From Seminavis robusta (Eukaryota; Bacillariophyta; Bacillariophyceae; Naviculales; Naviculaceae): a stretch of DNA of 64,000 nt. The first letter of the stretch is position 1, and every line of letters starts with the position of its first letter. Location: contig CAICTM010000003.1 of NCBI GenBank assembly GCA_903772945.1, forward strand, positions 124,001 through 188,000, in the 5' to 3' direction. The translations under genes were made by a program, and so were the position numbers. Shown in pieces: positions 33,713 to 45,792 of the stretch. Under the pieces are notes generated by a model, which saw only the letters and a list, made by a program, of their open reading frames with translations, had not been told where the DNA came from and ran no database searches.

Positions 33713-35639
33713 TATACTAATAGTAGTAGTAGTAGTTTCTTTGGTTTGTCGTTGTTGGTTTTGGTTTTGGTTCTTTTGGAATTGTGAGAAGTGAGAAAGA
33801 CCTGCAGCAACATCAAAGCGAAGGAAAGGAAAGGAAAGGAAACCGGAAGGGCACACAAGCACAGTGTCGACAGTGGTTGATCGTCGATCGTCGATCGCTC
33901 ACTCTGGGATGATTAGACGATTCTAGTCACCCCAGCCCTTCAATCCAGCAAGCCTTCGCTTTTCCGGCTTGGGAACTGGGTGGTGGAAGCTGGTGGAACG
34001 CTGTGTTGCAGTTTGTAGAGAGATGGGTTATTATTTCGATTACATTATTTCAATTATTACCTCATCTTAGTACTACGATGCTGCGCTTGGAAACTGTATG
34101 CTTTGTTGTACATACCAGATGCTGTCGCTACTGATATCTTCAACATCCCAGAGTCTTTATGAACTCGTTATGACTGTGAATGACTTTCATGGAACACGTG
34201 GCAGAATACCACATTATTAAAGAGCCTACCCAAAATACTTTTGCTTCCAATAGATTAGAAAAAGGATATAATGATGAAGGCCATAGCAGAACAGAAACGA
34301 CTCCAATTCTATGAACCGAATGTCCAAAGAGCTTTCTCCGTTCGTTGAGCTTCTTATGGCTGTGCGTCGGAAGAATGTTGGCAGAAGCCAAATACCGTTC
34401 TTTTTCTCCTGGTGTCAAGATCGCCTTGGCACCTTTATCGTTCAATCACCATTCTTTGTTGCATTGCTGCATGTGCTTGCATCCATCAACACATCCATTG
34501 ATCCATCTATCGATCCATCCATCAATCAATCAAGTAATTACAACGAGAGCCTTCAGTGCTCCGATTGAGCTTCTACAGTATGACACAGAAACCGCCTGAT
34601 GTCCCAGTATTGTACATGTACGGTACAAACCAGAGCACCGCAAAACGGCGTTGCTATGTGATCTCGCAAACAACAGTAGCCAATCTAGAACTAACTTTGC
34701 ACCGTACGGTACCAGAATTATCCTGAGGGCCGCACACACCCATTGTTGGATTTCGGTTGATGTTGCTCTGCCGTTGCTGCGAGAGAGAGACAGAGAGATG
34801 TTGACACTTCGGTAGCTCGGTAGAAGAAAAATGAGATGCCATCTCCCAAGTTCTTTCCTCCTCTTCTACGGCGGAAGCAGTCGATCCATTGCTTTTGTTG
34901 CAATACCGGTACAACTGCAGCAGTAGCTACAGGGCTATAGCCACTGTCTACCAGGACAGCTCGATCTGGTATCTGGTACTGAACTTTGGGGCTTCACATT
35001 ACCAGGTACACAGACGCGTTTGCCTGCTTCTGCCTCTTTCCTCTTTGGATAGATCCAGTTAGTCAGCCTAACCTCACTTGATTCCTTCCAGGCTACGGTA
35101 CCGTACGGTATTGGAATGGCTGGGACACAAACACAGGGAATGCAGTCAAGCGGGATAAGCCAAGGTTCAGAACCAAAAGTAGCCAGGTCCTCGCAAGCAG
35201 CGGGAAAGTGGCTTTCAAGCGAGAAAGATTCAGAAGCGATTGGATTCGGAGAATGAAAGGCTGCGCTTTACTCTCGGTGCAAGAGTTGTACTGCCTTCTG
35301 GGGCGGCTCAGTGAGGCCTGAACGCTACTAGTACTCTCAAGCATAAAAGTAGTTGCTTGGCTGGGTTGCGGGAAGTTTGATACCAGAATGCTTACACTGT
35401 ACTGGCAAGCAGGCGGATACAGAACACTAGCGAACCACGCAGCTTGATATTGGCAGTAGGTACCGGTACCGGTACCGGTACAACTTCTATCCGCAGAGTC
35501 TACGGTTTATGGTACAGTGGTTACGGTGTTGACAAGAGGCAACCAGACAAACGTTTCCGCTTCCATGCAATCGCAGTGTGTCGGGGTCGCTCAGCCATCA
35601 AAAGTGGTAGCTGCAGCTCCGAGTGGCTCACAGCTGTTG
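33713..35639. other. intergenic, no supported gene
   Basis: About 1.9 kb. It contains TCGATCGTCGATCG near 33880, an ATCCATCAATC microsatellite near 34485-34530, GTACATGTACGGTAC near 34614, and the tandem palindrome GGTACCGGTACCGGTACC at 35459. No open frame is convincing. Confidence 0.4.
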
Positions 35640-35890
35640 GTCGTAGCTCCTTGAGACGACCAGTTCAATGCTCAACTATGCTGCGTATTGCAAAGCTTTG
35701 TGCGTCAATCGAGGCAGTACGCGCTTGGATAATGTGGAGGAAGCGAGATGCCAAGCATACAACCACCATGATGGCAGCTAAAGCAAAATTCTGTTGGTGT
35801 TGGTTCAGTCATGATCGTCGCTTACGGTACCCCAGGAACAACGTCAGACCAGAGAACTTTTGCTTGTGCCACTGCACATCGATTGCCTAG
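35640..35890 (-). pseudogene. partial duplicate of the receptor-ectodomain fragment
   Basis: The segment near 35826-35888 is a close copy, in the same orientation, of 37237-37300; both contain a CCAGGAACAA core. On the minus strand it reads CAVAQAKVLWSDVVPGVP against CMVAQARLFWFEIVPGVP in the larger copy. Only this short piece is recognisable, so it is a truncated, decayed duplicate. Confidence 0.5.
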
Positions 35891-36308
35891 GTGATTTGGC
35901 TGGCTTCAAACTGCCCATCATTTCAGTTTGACGGGGCCATGGATGTACCAAAAGCCGTCTTGAGATGGGGGATATCCATGGTTGAAACTATGCTATGCTT
36001 ACAAAACTCATACAGGTTTCATGAGCAAGCAATGTGCAAGCAACTAATGGTGTCGTGTGCTATCCTGATGATGGGTTGTGTTGAGGGAAAGCGGTCGTCG
36101 GTCCGCGTAACTTCTAAAGTTCGAAGAAAGGTGCATTGGTGCTCATGAAATTGTTGGTATGCACCCTTGTTTGTCCCCATTTGTGGTCTTTCAGAGATTC
36201 GCGTCAAAGGAACCTTGAGTGCCCAGGAACCCGGACATCATGAGCCTTCTTATTGCTGATTGTGAAGCATTGCATTTGTCCATGACAGGCAAGATGTGAT
36301 TGAAGGAT

Positions 36309-37312
36309 TCAATCTGGCCAGTGGACTGTGACCCAGGCTGCTCTTGGGGGCATACCGGTATACTGCTCAACTGTTTGGGGATTGTCATCACCGCTGCTGT
36401 AGCACAATGGAACTTGCAGCTGCGATGGCGAGGGAGAGCCGGGGGCCCTTAGTCGGGCCATGATCTTGTGATCGATTCCTGTTGTACAGTAGGTGACCCA
36501 AGCAGCACACACGCTACCAACAAAAACTTGGGAGTCCGTCCGGAACACACACCTTCACTTTGGCATCTTCAGCCTGTGCAAGGGTCGTGGAGTCATCTTT
36601 GTCTGCGGGTTTGTCAGCAAGTTTGATGGTACAGTCGTAGTCATCTGGACGAAGAGTGGAAAGCCACTTAGAACATGGTGCATAGATGATAGGAGCTTTG
36701 GCCGTTCCAGCATTCTGACAGCCGTCTTGAGCCAAGACGGGCTCAAGTCTGCCCTCATATGCATATAGCGCCCAGCATCGCAGTAGTCGTCGCCTAAGGT
36801 TTCGTTATAGGAAGAGAATTGCGCAAGACGAATGGTAAAGGAGGAGGAGAACATGATCATTTTTCTCAGCAGACATAAGTCATACCACTACTCCTGCTTC
36901 ACTTACCAATGATAAGGAGGAAACGCTGGCAACCTTCAATAGGCTTTGGATTCTCAGTAGTGTTACAGTAGTTGGCTCGTGCTGCTATGAGATCAAAGGC
37001 ATCCCCATAGTTCACAGGAGAGGAACCGATGTCTACTTGAAGGGCTACGCCGTCCACCTGTCCAAAATCTTTGCCCAGTTCCATCAGGTCGATCATGACT
37101 CCTTCATGCATAATATGTACGACGCTGTACATGAAACTTGTCCGTCGGGTCTTTCGTTTTGAGAGGATACCATGCCACAGGGGGGCGAGCTTGCATTGCA
37201 TCCGCTCTAAGGTGAATCTCGGAGGGATTGTCGTTGGGACCCCAGGAACAATTTCAAACCAGAAAAGTCTTGCTTGTGCCACCATACATATCGATGTCTC
37301 CTTACGGCTCAA
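36309..37312 (-). pseudogene. decayed receptor-like ectodomain gene fragment
   Basis: On the minus strand, 37312-36899 codes for a Cys-containing globular piece (MQCKLAPLWHGIL, MIDLMELGKDFGQVDG, NYCNTTENPKPIEGCQRFL). It ends at a good donor (LLIIG then GTAAGTG). A following segment continues it: DYYCDAGRYMHMRADLSPSW around 36740-36790, and later TTLAQAEDAKVKVCVPDGL near 36545-36590, in shifting frames. The order resembles the extracellular ligand-binding part of diatom receptor proteins with a periplasmic-binding-like ectodomain and a GPCR or TM end. This is recollection, not a search. No TM region is present and several frames are needed, so it looks broken. It could still be a gene with introns I cannot place. 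Confidence 0.5.
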
Positions 37313-37698
37313 TCAGCCTCCCAAACTACATGTACAGTCTCAAAGTGCACCAGTCCTCGAGTCTCATGGGCTGCCGGTTGGAGGCTCCGGCCAGTCAGCT
37401 TCCTGTGCGGTGTCATTGACAGGAGCAAATTGAGGACAAAGGGAGATTGCTAAAGAGTCTCAATCTCAACAAGAATAGCTAGCAGCCAGCTAGTAGTAGC
37501 TCTGAAGCTCCATAGCTCTACGAGAGTGCCGTCTCGATCGCCTTCTGGGTTTGGTTAGGCGGTCACTGTACTGTAGCTGACGCAATATTCGGGAGTCCGG
37601 GCTGAAATGTGATTACAGTAACAACCTATGTTGTCTCTGTCACAATTGATACTTTACGAAGATCAACACCTCACGCAGCTTCGAGTTCGTAGCGCTTG

Positions 37699-38040
37699 CA
37701 CCGTGGGGATCAGCAAACTTGCCCATAGCCCTGCATTGTATTTGATAGTGTTTTTTGTAAAATTGTCTGTGAAAAAGCGAATATTTGTTTTTGGAAGCAA
37801 TTTTTCTATTGGATTAGATTGGATTGGATTGAATTGGATTGCAGTGAATTCCAGTTCACTATACAAATAACAGTACTATTCTGAATCCAATTCAATCCAA
37901 TTCAATCTAATCCAATGCAATCTAATCCAATTGAATCTTGTTTCCTGCAAAAATCTATTTTTGCTCCTTTTTCTTACATTCGCCACTCCTGTTGAGTACA
38001 CTACGGCTATAGCAAGATTTGCCCATCCCCCGTGAAGACC
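37699..38040. repeat. foldback element with imperfect inverted arms of about 160 bp
   Basis: The left arm (about 37699-37860) and right arm (about 37875-38040) are imperfect reverse complements. Outer ends: GGGGATCAGCAAACTTGCC against the reverse complement of the right arm, GGGGATGGGCAAATCTTGC, followed in both by ATAGCC. Inner parts are TTGGAT-type repeats: ATTGGATTAGATTGGATTG on the left, and their complements ATCCAATTCAATC on the right. It has no coding capacity. This is the layout of a foldback or MITE-like element, or of a small-RNA hairpin locus. Confidence 0.6.
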
Positions 38041-38595
38041 TTGCCGGCGCTTGTACCGGTAGCACCGTACTGATCTACTGATGAGAGAGCAAAGAACAGT
38101 GCAGTGCTGACGGTCCTGCATTTGCAACCTTTGGGGTTCTTGGATCTTTCGGGAGCATTTTTCAAAGATTTAGGTTGATGCTTCCTCACTCGCTACCTGG
38201 TACCTTTAGCTTGCAAGTATCATTGTAGTCGTGAAATCACCAGAGCGGTACGACGAGATACCGCTATCTGTACCGGTACAAGCACTACCGGGTGATTGCC
38301 AATGGCTAGCTAGACGTCTAGCTGGCTCGGTTGAGCCTTTTAGTTTTGGTGAGTTAGTTGTAGCTACTGGTACTACCTACCTACCGTAGTTCCAGGGCAA
38401 AGCAACGTAGACTACTAGTAGTCTAGTGAAATTTGATGAATGGTTATGAAATGCTATTCGTTAGGTATGTAGGAAGATAGTAGTAGTAGTGCAGAGTTGA
38501 ATGTAAAATTGTTTTTTGTGCGATGAAGGAGGTTGGGAGGACGTAAGCAAAAAAAGGTAGCATGCCCCGGTGTTGCCTGTGGTACAGTAGTATGG
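38041..38595. other. intergenic, palindrome-rich
   Basis: No gene. AGCTAGACGTCTAGCT near 38306 is a perfect 16-bp palindrome. TACCGGTA and ACTACTAGTAGTCTAGT strings follow. Confidence 0.45.
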
Positions 38596-39177
38596 TTACA
38601 GTTGAAGTCTGCTCTCCCTAGCGAGTTGTACTTTGGCAAGCACCGCTGCCTTGAGAGAAAACTCAGTGACAGAACATCTGCGCTGGTATCGTCGACGAGA
38701 GGAGTTTGCCTTCCTGACAGTGGGGGCAGCAGCAGCAGCAGCAGCACATGTAGGAGCAGGAGTGTGTTCTTCGTATCCATAGAGAGACTCTTTGGATGGA
38801 ACCTCTGTTACTGGTACTGGTACACGTTGTTCAGGTGCAGAAGAGCTCATGCTCATGTCAGATCCCTCAGTGACATCTTGACTAAGAGTATCCAGAGCAG
38901 CAGACACCAGAGACTTGCAGCGCATAGCTCGTTGTTCAGGAGTTCCTCCAACCGAGACACGACGAAGGGCTCGGTAGCTCAAGATCTGATCTTGTGCTTT
39001 GCGCACCTCTTCCGACGCGCTCAACTTCCATTGCTCAGAGAACAAACTGCTGCTGCGAGGAAACTTGGAAGTCAACGAAGCTCGACGAGGTTGTTTTGTA
39101 AGACTCTTCAATGGGCTTGTGGGAGTGACGCCATTGGGAGAGACCTTGCTGGATGTGGTAATGGTAGAGTAAGTCAT
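38596..39177 (-). CDS. hypothetical Ser/Arg-rich protein, 193 aa
   Basis: ATG 39177 opens MTYSTITTSSKVSPNG. The N-terminal 45 residues are Ser/Thr/Lys-rich with RRASL-like kinase sites. A helical middle follows (WKLSASEEVRKAQDQILSYR, then TPEQRAMRCKSLVSAALDTL). Next come a Pro/Val stretch and an eight-Ala run (coded by GCA/GCT repeats near 38729-38752). It closes with a basic tail (RRRYQRRCSVTEFSLKAAVL). There is no signal peptide or TM helix. I do not recognise the family. The conserved-looking helix and single intact frame support a real gene. Confidence 0.5.
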   Translation of the reverse strand: MTYSTITTSSKVSPNGVTPTSPLKSLTKQPRRASLTSKFPRSSSLFSEQWKLSASEEVRKAQDQILSYRALRRVSVGGTPEQRAMRCKSLVSAALDTLSQDVTEGSDMSMSSSAPEQRVPVPVTEVPSKESLYGYEEHTPAPTCAAAAAAAPTVRKANSSRRRYQRRCSVTEFSLKAAVLAKVQLARESRLQL

Positions 39178-42100
39178 CGTGATGCAGTGTACTAGCTAGT
39201 ACGTGTAGTAGTAAAGTGACAAGGAGTTCTTCTCTTGGTTTGGGTAGGAAGCCAAAAACAAATTATGAGAAGAGGAACTGTTGAAAGAGCTGAGAGCCAA
39301 GAGATCCGTGGGGTATCCGTTTTGATTTGTTTCGCTCGCACCGACCGGGTGCTCGGTACCAGTCCCCACGCAGTACCAAGGCTACGTAAGATACCCATGT
39401 ATACTGGACAATCAAAACTGGCATTGGGTAGGAAGCCAAAGACTTTCACCGCCTTCGTTTCGGAGAAGACCGGCAGCTCAGGCCCAAGCAAATGATATAA
39501 GAATATATCTTTTCTACACAAATCTATGTAGATTCATAGATCCTGTAAATGGAACCAGAGTCACTCAGAAATATCAATACCAACAGCTAACAAGTTCCTG
39601 AACAATTTTCGACGACCAAAAGTCATCCAGTGAAAAAATCTCATGCGGGCACAATAAGTATCTCTTGCCGCAAGCCTTTGGAATGACGAAAGCGGATACC
39701 ACATCATCCAAACAGATTATTGCTAGACACAGTTCTTAAATGACACAGACTGCAAACGGAAAGCTCAGTGGTCATTTGATATTTTACGTGGCATTCGCGT
39801 TCGTTGAAACAGCCCTTTTATTTCTTGCTTCAAGCAACCTTCCAGAAAGTCATTACCGTCATGCCATTCATCGGGATTCCTATTCTGATTCAGCAACTGT
39901 TCCTTTCGGACGACCATCTGACAAGTTGCTCCACTGACCAATCACATCTTGACACAGCCTTTTCTTCAAATACATCATTCCAGGCCTCAACACCGCAACC
40001 TCTGAACCTCTTCCGTGAGGCTTCGAACAGCAAGGCTTCGACCATGTCATCATCTGCGGTCCGAAAGTTCACTCCTTATGTAAATTAATTGACCACAAGA
40101 ACTGAAATTAAGGAACGGGAAGATCCGATAGGTTTTTACAGGATGCTTGTGCTACCAGGTACCAGCAAAAACGGTGTCCTGACCCAGACTGACTCGACTC
40201 GTCACTCAACGGCCTCGATAGCCCGATAGGTCTGCTGTGCTCGATGAATGCTTGGAACGTAGGCAGTGTTGGCACGCAGTCGTCAGTTTCAGGCCACACA
40301 TCCATACCATAGTCTACAAGTAAGTAGACTAGATCTACAAGTAACTGGATCTACATGTACTGTAGAGCTGTAGAGCTAGACTACTGAGTTTTTTGAATTT
40401 GGTCGGGTGGCCAGCTTGTGTGGCGCCTCGGAGAGGGGCAACTGGAGCCCCATTATTAGTCTTACATGTAGACTGCTAGGTAGTGGAAAGCTCCAGCTCT
40501 CTGTGTGCCTGTTTCCTGCTTGGCTACCATACTCAGCAACTCAGCAACCAAAAGACAAGAAGCCAAAACGGAACCGAGTCTGATAATGACAGCAATGGTT
40601 TGCCAGCTCAGTTGATGCCTGTTTTATCCTTTATTGGTAGGCTACGGTACATGTAGTACCATTAGATCTGGCAACCCCGTACTAGCTAGCTAGTATTGTA
40701 CACAACATCCAAGCTTGCTGTCTGTTCTCTTTTTCAGCATGCGGGCAAACCAGAGGTGAAATTTTTGTTTCAGCAACTTATCAAAGTCCCTGGAACATCC
40801 TCCTCAGCCGCTCAATCTGGCTTCTGGATTTCCCACGGCCGTCACTCGAGCAACTACCGGTCGCTGGAACCTGGCAGCGACGGATTCGAAGGTTCAAGAG
40901 CACTCGGCACCAGAACTCCAGCCTGAAGGCTTGTCTCTGTCAATCCCAGTAAATTATATTTAGAATACTCACTTTTTGCTGCAATTGATAAAATAAGGTT
41001 CAAGACAGGTGTGACGGGGGGTATCCACAGCTATCGGTAGAGGGAGAGGTAGAAGCAGCCAGCACAATACCAGTCGGCACAAGGAAACCAAGAAGCGAAG
41101 CGAACTGCAAGAACATAAACGCAACAGGCGAAGAAAAAGCGGAAGCTAGCTAGAGTTTGTTTTCCTAATAGCACATGGCGCCATTACGTTGAATCTTCAA
41201 CAAGTGAGCTCTTATTACTGCGGCCTCCGTTGATCCAACAGCATTGAGGGATGTCGAGGCCTTAGTAGCAGGGTCGTGAGCATTTTTGTCGTCTATTCCC
41301 ACACGTATGCCAGCCCCGCGAGTGGAGCTTAAGCCCTGCCGCTACTGTACCTGTCGGGCAGGGGAATTATTGCGTGCTTTGGGGTACATGCACAGGTAGG
41401 ACGTGGGACAGGAGCTCATCAAGAACATACAACATGTAGCATGTGGGAACAGGGTAGACAAGCTTTAGAGAGTAGATTTGAGGGAAGCTTGGAAGCCACT
41501 GCAATCTCAGGGCTTAGTTAGCTTGGCTTATCTAAGCTACTGTAAGCCACTCCAATAGAAGCTATGATACTCCAGATCTGCAGCAGAGTACATGTACATA
41601 TCGTCGAGTACATGTACTCCAGCTAGAGTCTAAGCAAGCGACGCCTTAAGCTTTTCCAGGGCCACTCTGTAGCTTCGCATAGATGATCCCAGCGTAGATT
41701 AAGGTAGATAAGCCTGGCTTAGCTTGCTTAGAAGACAAGACGTTGTACCGGTACCACCGCCCGGTATGCATGGCAGCCAAGCGTCCACAGTGATCCCACT
41801 GGTCGTATTACATGTAGTATCTGAGACACCCAAGCTACAAAGCCTCAAAAGAAAGCTTCGGGAGCAGGGACCAAAGCTCGCCAATCTCCAGATACAACGT
41901 TCCCACAAGGTTGTACCGATACTATGCGCTGTAGCGCAACATCGGCTCAACATCCCGGTACGACTGTACCGCCTAGCTAGCTAGACTGTGTTGCTCGCAG
42001 TGTTGCCTATCTAGTAGCCAAGGCTAGAGTGCATGTGTTCAAGTGCACTTTGTCTGTCAAGGGTAAATCGATTTAAAGTGTATTTCATTGAAACAAGCGT

Positions 42101-42315
42101 GCACATGATCAAGCAAGTTTTGATTTAAGCCTTGCATGTGTTTCCTTAAGTCATGACACGGTACATTCAGAACTCTGAAAATTTTAGCTGACATTTAAAC
42201 ATGCATCAGGACGATTACGTGGCCTACAGCCCAGTGCAACACAACCATCATCCCATCGTCCCATACCGTACGGTAGACAACTGTATCCCATAACACTCCC
42301 GAGAAACAATTGATC
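39178..42315. other. long gene-free region, 3.1 kb
   Basis: No supported gene. Overlapping plus-strand frames near 39740-40088 have no domain. The region is rich in palindromes: GATCTACATGTACTGTAGAG near 40351 and GAGTACATGTACTC at about 41608-41621, with a near copy about 20 bp upstream. GTACCGGTACCACC occurs near 41746. Confidence 0.4.
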
Positions 42316-45300
42316 ATGACAATGAAGCAGCCCAACAACCGCAAGAGCATGAGATGCCCACCTGTGAGGCTTACTACTGTCATGTGGTCAGTAGAGATTA
42401 TCCTGGGCCTGCTGCTGGTGATGACAGTGGCTTTTGCGGATACCAGTAATTCGACTACTAGTACCGGTAGTTCCGCAAGTGGCAACGGCATGGCTGTGGA
42501 AGGCATGGGCTGTCGCTACCTTCTATTGGCTCCATTTTCCACAGAGAAAGGAGACAAGACTCTTGCGAATTACACAGAATTGGGAGCTCATTATGCAGCA
42601 TCAGCTCAATTGGCCATTGACTACCTCAATCAGGAGTACCAGGGGTGCACCATTTCTTCTACAACTGACAGCAGCGGTGCTGCCCATAGTGGTACAAGTA
42701 CAAGTACTGCTCTGAAGCTGGTAGAATTTGGAGACTTGCTGATTCGCGACACGCAGCAAGAAGACACGATTGGATTTCAAGAATTGGTTGGAGCAGTAGA
42801 ATCGTACGGCTACCGCAATGACAATGGCAATGACAATAGTCAAATCTGTGGAGTGGTGGGACCCTTTGATGGCAAAGGCCAAGAAAAGGCCATTACTTAT
42901 ACAGAAGTTCATGGACTCCCTACCATGTCACTGACTGGCATGGACATTGATGATTTGGCTGGAAAAGATGGAAAAACGTCTATTGGAAACATGATGGATA
43001 TCAAGGAATACTGCGACCATCTTGCTTTCTACCTGAAACACCATATGGAATTGACTCATCTTGTACTCATTTCAAACAACTCAAAAAAGGGAAGAAAGAT
43101 GCAAGACGATATCATTGACGCCATGAACAAACAGGGAATTGAAATCAGAGTACTCCGATTTGAAGAAGAGCAACATAAAGATTGGGAGAAAACAAGGCTA
43201 GACCTGCAACAGGTCAAAGACACGGGCATTCGCAATGTTCTTATATTGGCTGACGAAAGAGTGCCTTTGGGGCTGTCATGGATTGCACAGCATCTACAAA
43301 CACTGGACATGTTACAGGGAGACTATCAGTACTTTCTATTTGAAGACAACATTCGACCAAGAGAAATTGACTTTCTATTTGGAGAGGACCTTCAGGAACA
43401 AGAGTCTCCATTGGCAAAGCTTCTGCATGGAGCTGGATGGTTCAACACCATTGACCCATTTGATCTTACCATTCACACAAACAGCAATCAACTTCAAACA
43501 TCAGATCCATTCCTACAACGGTTCCAGACATTTAATGCCACACGAATCGAGTACCCAAAGACGGCAATCCCGCTCGAACAAGACCATTTCCACACGGCAA
43601 TACCCTTTCGATTGTCGTCCTATGTATACGACTCCATCCTCGCCATGGGAATAGGAAAGTGCAATGCCATGAAAGAAGAAATGCAAAAAGGCAACAAACC
43701 GAAAGAAGATGACAAAGACCGCAGTCGAAGAGTTCTCCAAGACAACAATAACTCGCCACCACCCAGACCAGAAGACGGAGATGGTAATGGACCGCCACCC
43801 AGACCGGAAGACGGGGAAGGTAGCGGTAATAAACCTCCACCCAGACCCGAAGACGCAGAAAATGGTGGTGGTGGTGGTGGTGGTGGTGGTGGTGGTGAGC
43901 CCAAGCCGCCCAAGAAAGATGACCCCAAACCACCCCCACCCAAAAATGATGTCATTCGAAACATTGTACAACTACCACCCTTCCTGGGAGCATCTGGGGT
44001 TGTTTCGTTTGACTACAACAAGGACGAACGATTTCGGACTGTAGAGACCATGCAAATGGCCATGTTCAACTTTCGAGTTGTTGTCAAAGACAATCAAGTC
44101 GTCACGGTAGAAACTCCCATTGTGGCACATCTCAACACGTCGACCCAACAATGGATAACACTTGAACCGTTCATATTTGGAAGCGCTTCGTCCAACACTC
44201 TTCCCAATCGACAATTTGTCGTCTCGGACGAAAACTACCTTTCCAACTGGGTGTTTGGGATTGGACTCTTTCTATTTATTTTCGGAGCCATCTTTGCCGT
44301 GGCCTCCTTCGCCGCCGTAACCTACTATCAACAAGATGGTGTGGTGCGTATGGCGCAACCGTTCTTCCTCAAGCTCATCTGTTTGGGATCCTTCATTGAA
44401 GTATGTGCCATTCTACCGCTCTCCTTGGATGAAAGTCGGGGACTTGGTGATGGACAACTTGATGGTACGTAAGCTAACATGGGAACAAACGAGCAATGAG
44501 GGAAGAGAGCCCCTCACGGACATGGGCAGAACTAACTTTTGCCTGTTGTTCGTCGTCACCATCAACATCACAGCGGCATGCATGTCGGTTCCGTGGCTTT
44601 TCTTCATTGGCCACTCCATTATCTATAGCGCCATTTTCTGCAAGGTAAGCTTTACCGACGCTCTGCTCTCTTTCGTGGCTGCCGTACGGTTCACAAATTT
44701 CAGTACACGGACAGCTAACATCACACTCGTTGTGAAAACAAACAGCTCTGGCGCGTGGATCAAGTCATGAGCGCCCAACGAAGAACCCGCACAGAGTTCC
44801 AGGTGCTTTGGCCACTGGGGGTGATTCTTTTTGTCATCGTGACCATCTTGATCGTGTGGACCGCCGTGTCACCATGGATGTGGGAACGCGATTTTGTCAG
44901 TCTGTCTCCTCCCGAAACCTATGGCAAATGCTATTCCGACGATTTTGGCGCCTTTTTTGCCTCTCTTGCTGCCGTTCTCATGGGCTGCACACTGATCACT
45001 GGATTCTTTGTATGGAAGACCAAGGATATCTCGCAAGACCTTTCGGACACATCCACTATCTTCTACCTCATTGTCACTCAGCTGCAGGCATGGTTTGTCG
45101 GTATTCCCATCCTTGCCGTCATTGGAGATTCGTCGGTCGACTCGGTGTACTTTGGACGAATCCTTCTGATTTGGGTCTTCGCCATGGCACCACTTCTCAT
45201 TGTGTTGCTCCCCAGAATCAGTAATGCCAACTACGTTCGTCGCCACCCCGAGCTACTGAGAAAGAAGAGAGGAAACGTTCATGTTTCAGGATTGGACCCT

Positions 45301-45792
45301 ACATCACGAGCAGGGAAGCGGGGATCTGTGGCATCATCAACGAATAGCAGTGCCCCACTTCGCGCGTCCCTGCTGGTGTCACCGGCTATAATGGTGCAAC
45401 CACAGGAGGAAGGACGTGTTAGCGTCACATCAAGTACTGGGTTTAACGTCTCGGATTGCCACGAAAGCACCGGCGAATTTGGGTCAGACAGCAGGGACGA
45501 TGATCTGAAACGCAACCGCAACGACAACACTGGCGGCTTGCCGCTGGAACACATTTCGGAACACCCTACACTCGAAGAGGCGGCCTTGTTTGCATCGGAG
45601 CGAAGAATACAGACGGAGGCAGCCGCCATGGCATCTAATGACGACAAGGCAAAGGAGAAAGAGGGCGCACTCGGGAGCGTCGACGAGTTGCCTGAAATGG
45701 TGGCATCTGATGACGACGAGGCAAAGGAGAAAGAGCATGACGAACAGAAGACGGACTTGAATGGCGACTCGGATGAATTCCATTCTGGTTGA
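42316..45792 (+). CDS. class C GPCR (ANF-receptor plus 7TM), 3 exons, 1104 aa
   Basis: Exons: 42316-44468, 44530-44644, 44746-45792 (GT-AG, phases 2 and 0). A signal anchor (ILGLLLVMTVAFA) precedes a periplasmic-binding-like ectodomain (about residues 60-470; YLLLAPFSTEKGDKTLANYT, CGVVGPFDGKGQEKAI, THLVLISNN). A Pro-rich and poly-Gly linker follows (PPPRPEDG repeats, then a GGT run). Seven TM helices start near 640: WVFGIGLFLFIFGAIFAVAS; FFLKLICLGSFIEVCAIL; SVPWLFFIGHSIIYSAIFCK then LWRVDQV, the usual class C TM3 end; WPLGVILFVIVTILIVW; SLAAVLMGCTLITGFFVW; LQAWFVGIPILAVI; and ILLIWVFAMAPLLIVLLP. The family is GABA-B/mGlu type, coupling ligand binding to G proteins. The ligand is unknown. The cytosolic tail is acidic with a repeated DDKAKEKE motif. 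Confidence 0.8.
43864..43896 (+). repeat. GGT trinucleotide run (poly-Gly)
   Basis: About eleven GGT units in the ectodomain-TM linker of the GPCR. They code for a poly-glycine run flanked by PPPRPED repeats and are likely length-variable. Confidence 0.8.

Noticed and set aside
39740-40088. Two overlapping plus-strand ORFs with a hydrophobic stretch
   Set aside because: The frames compete with each other and neither shows a domain.
43513-43971. Long minus-strand ORFs with His, Thr or Pro runs inside the GPCR gene
   Set aside because: They are antisense translations of the GGT/CCACCC repeat of the real gene.
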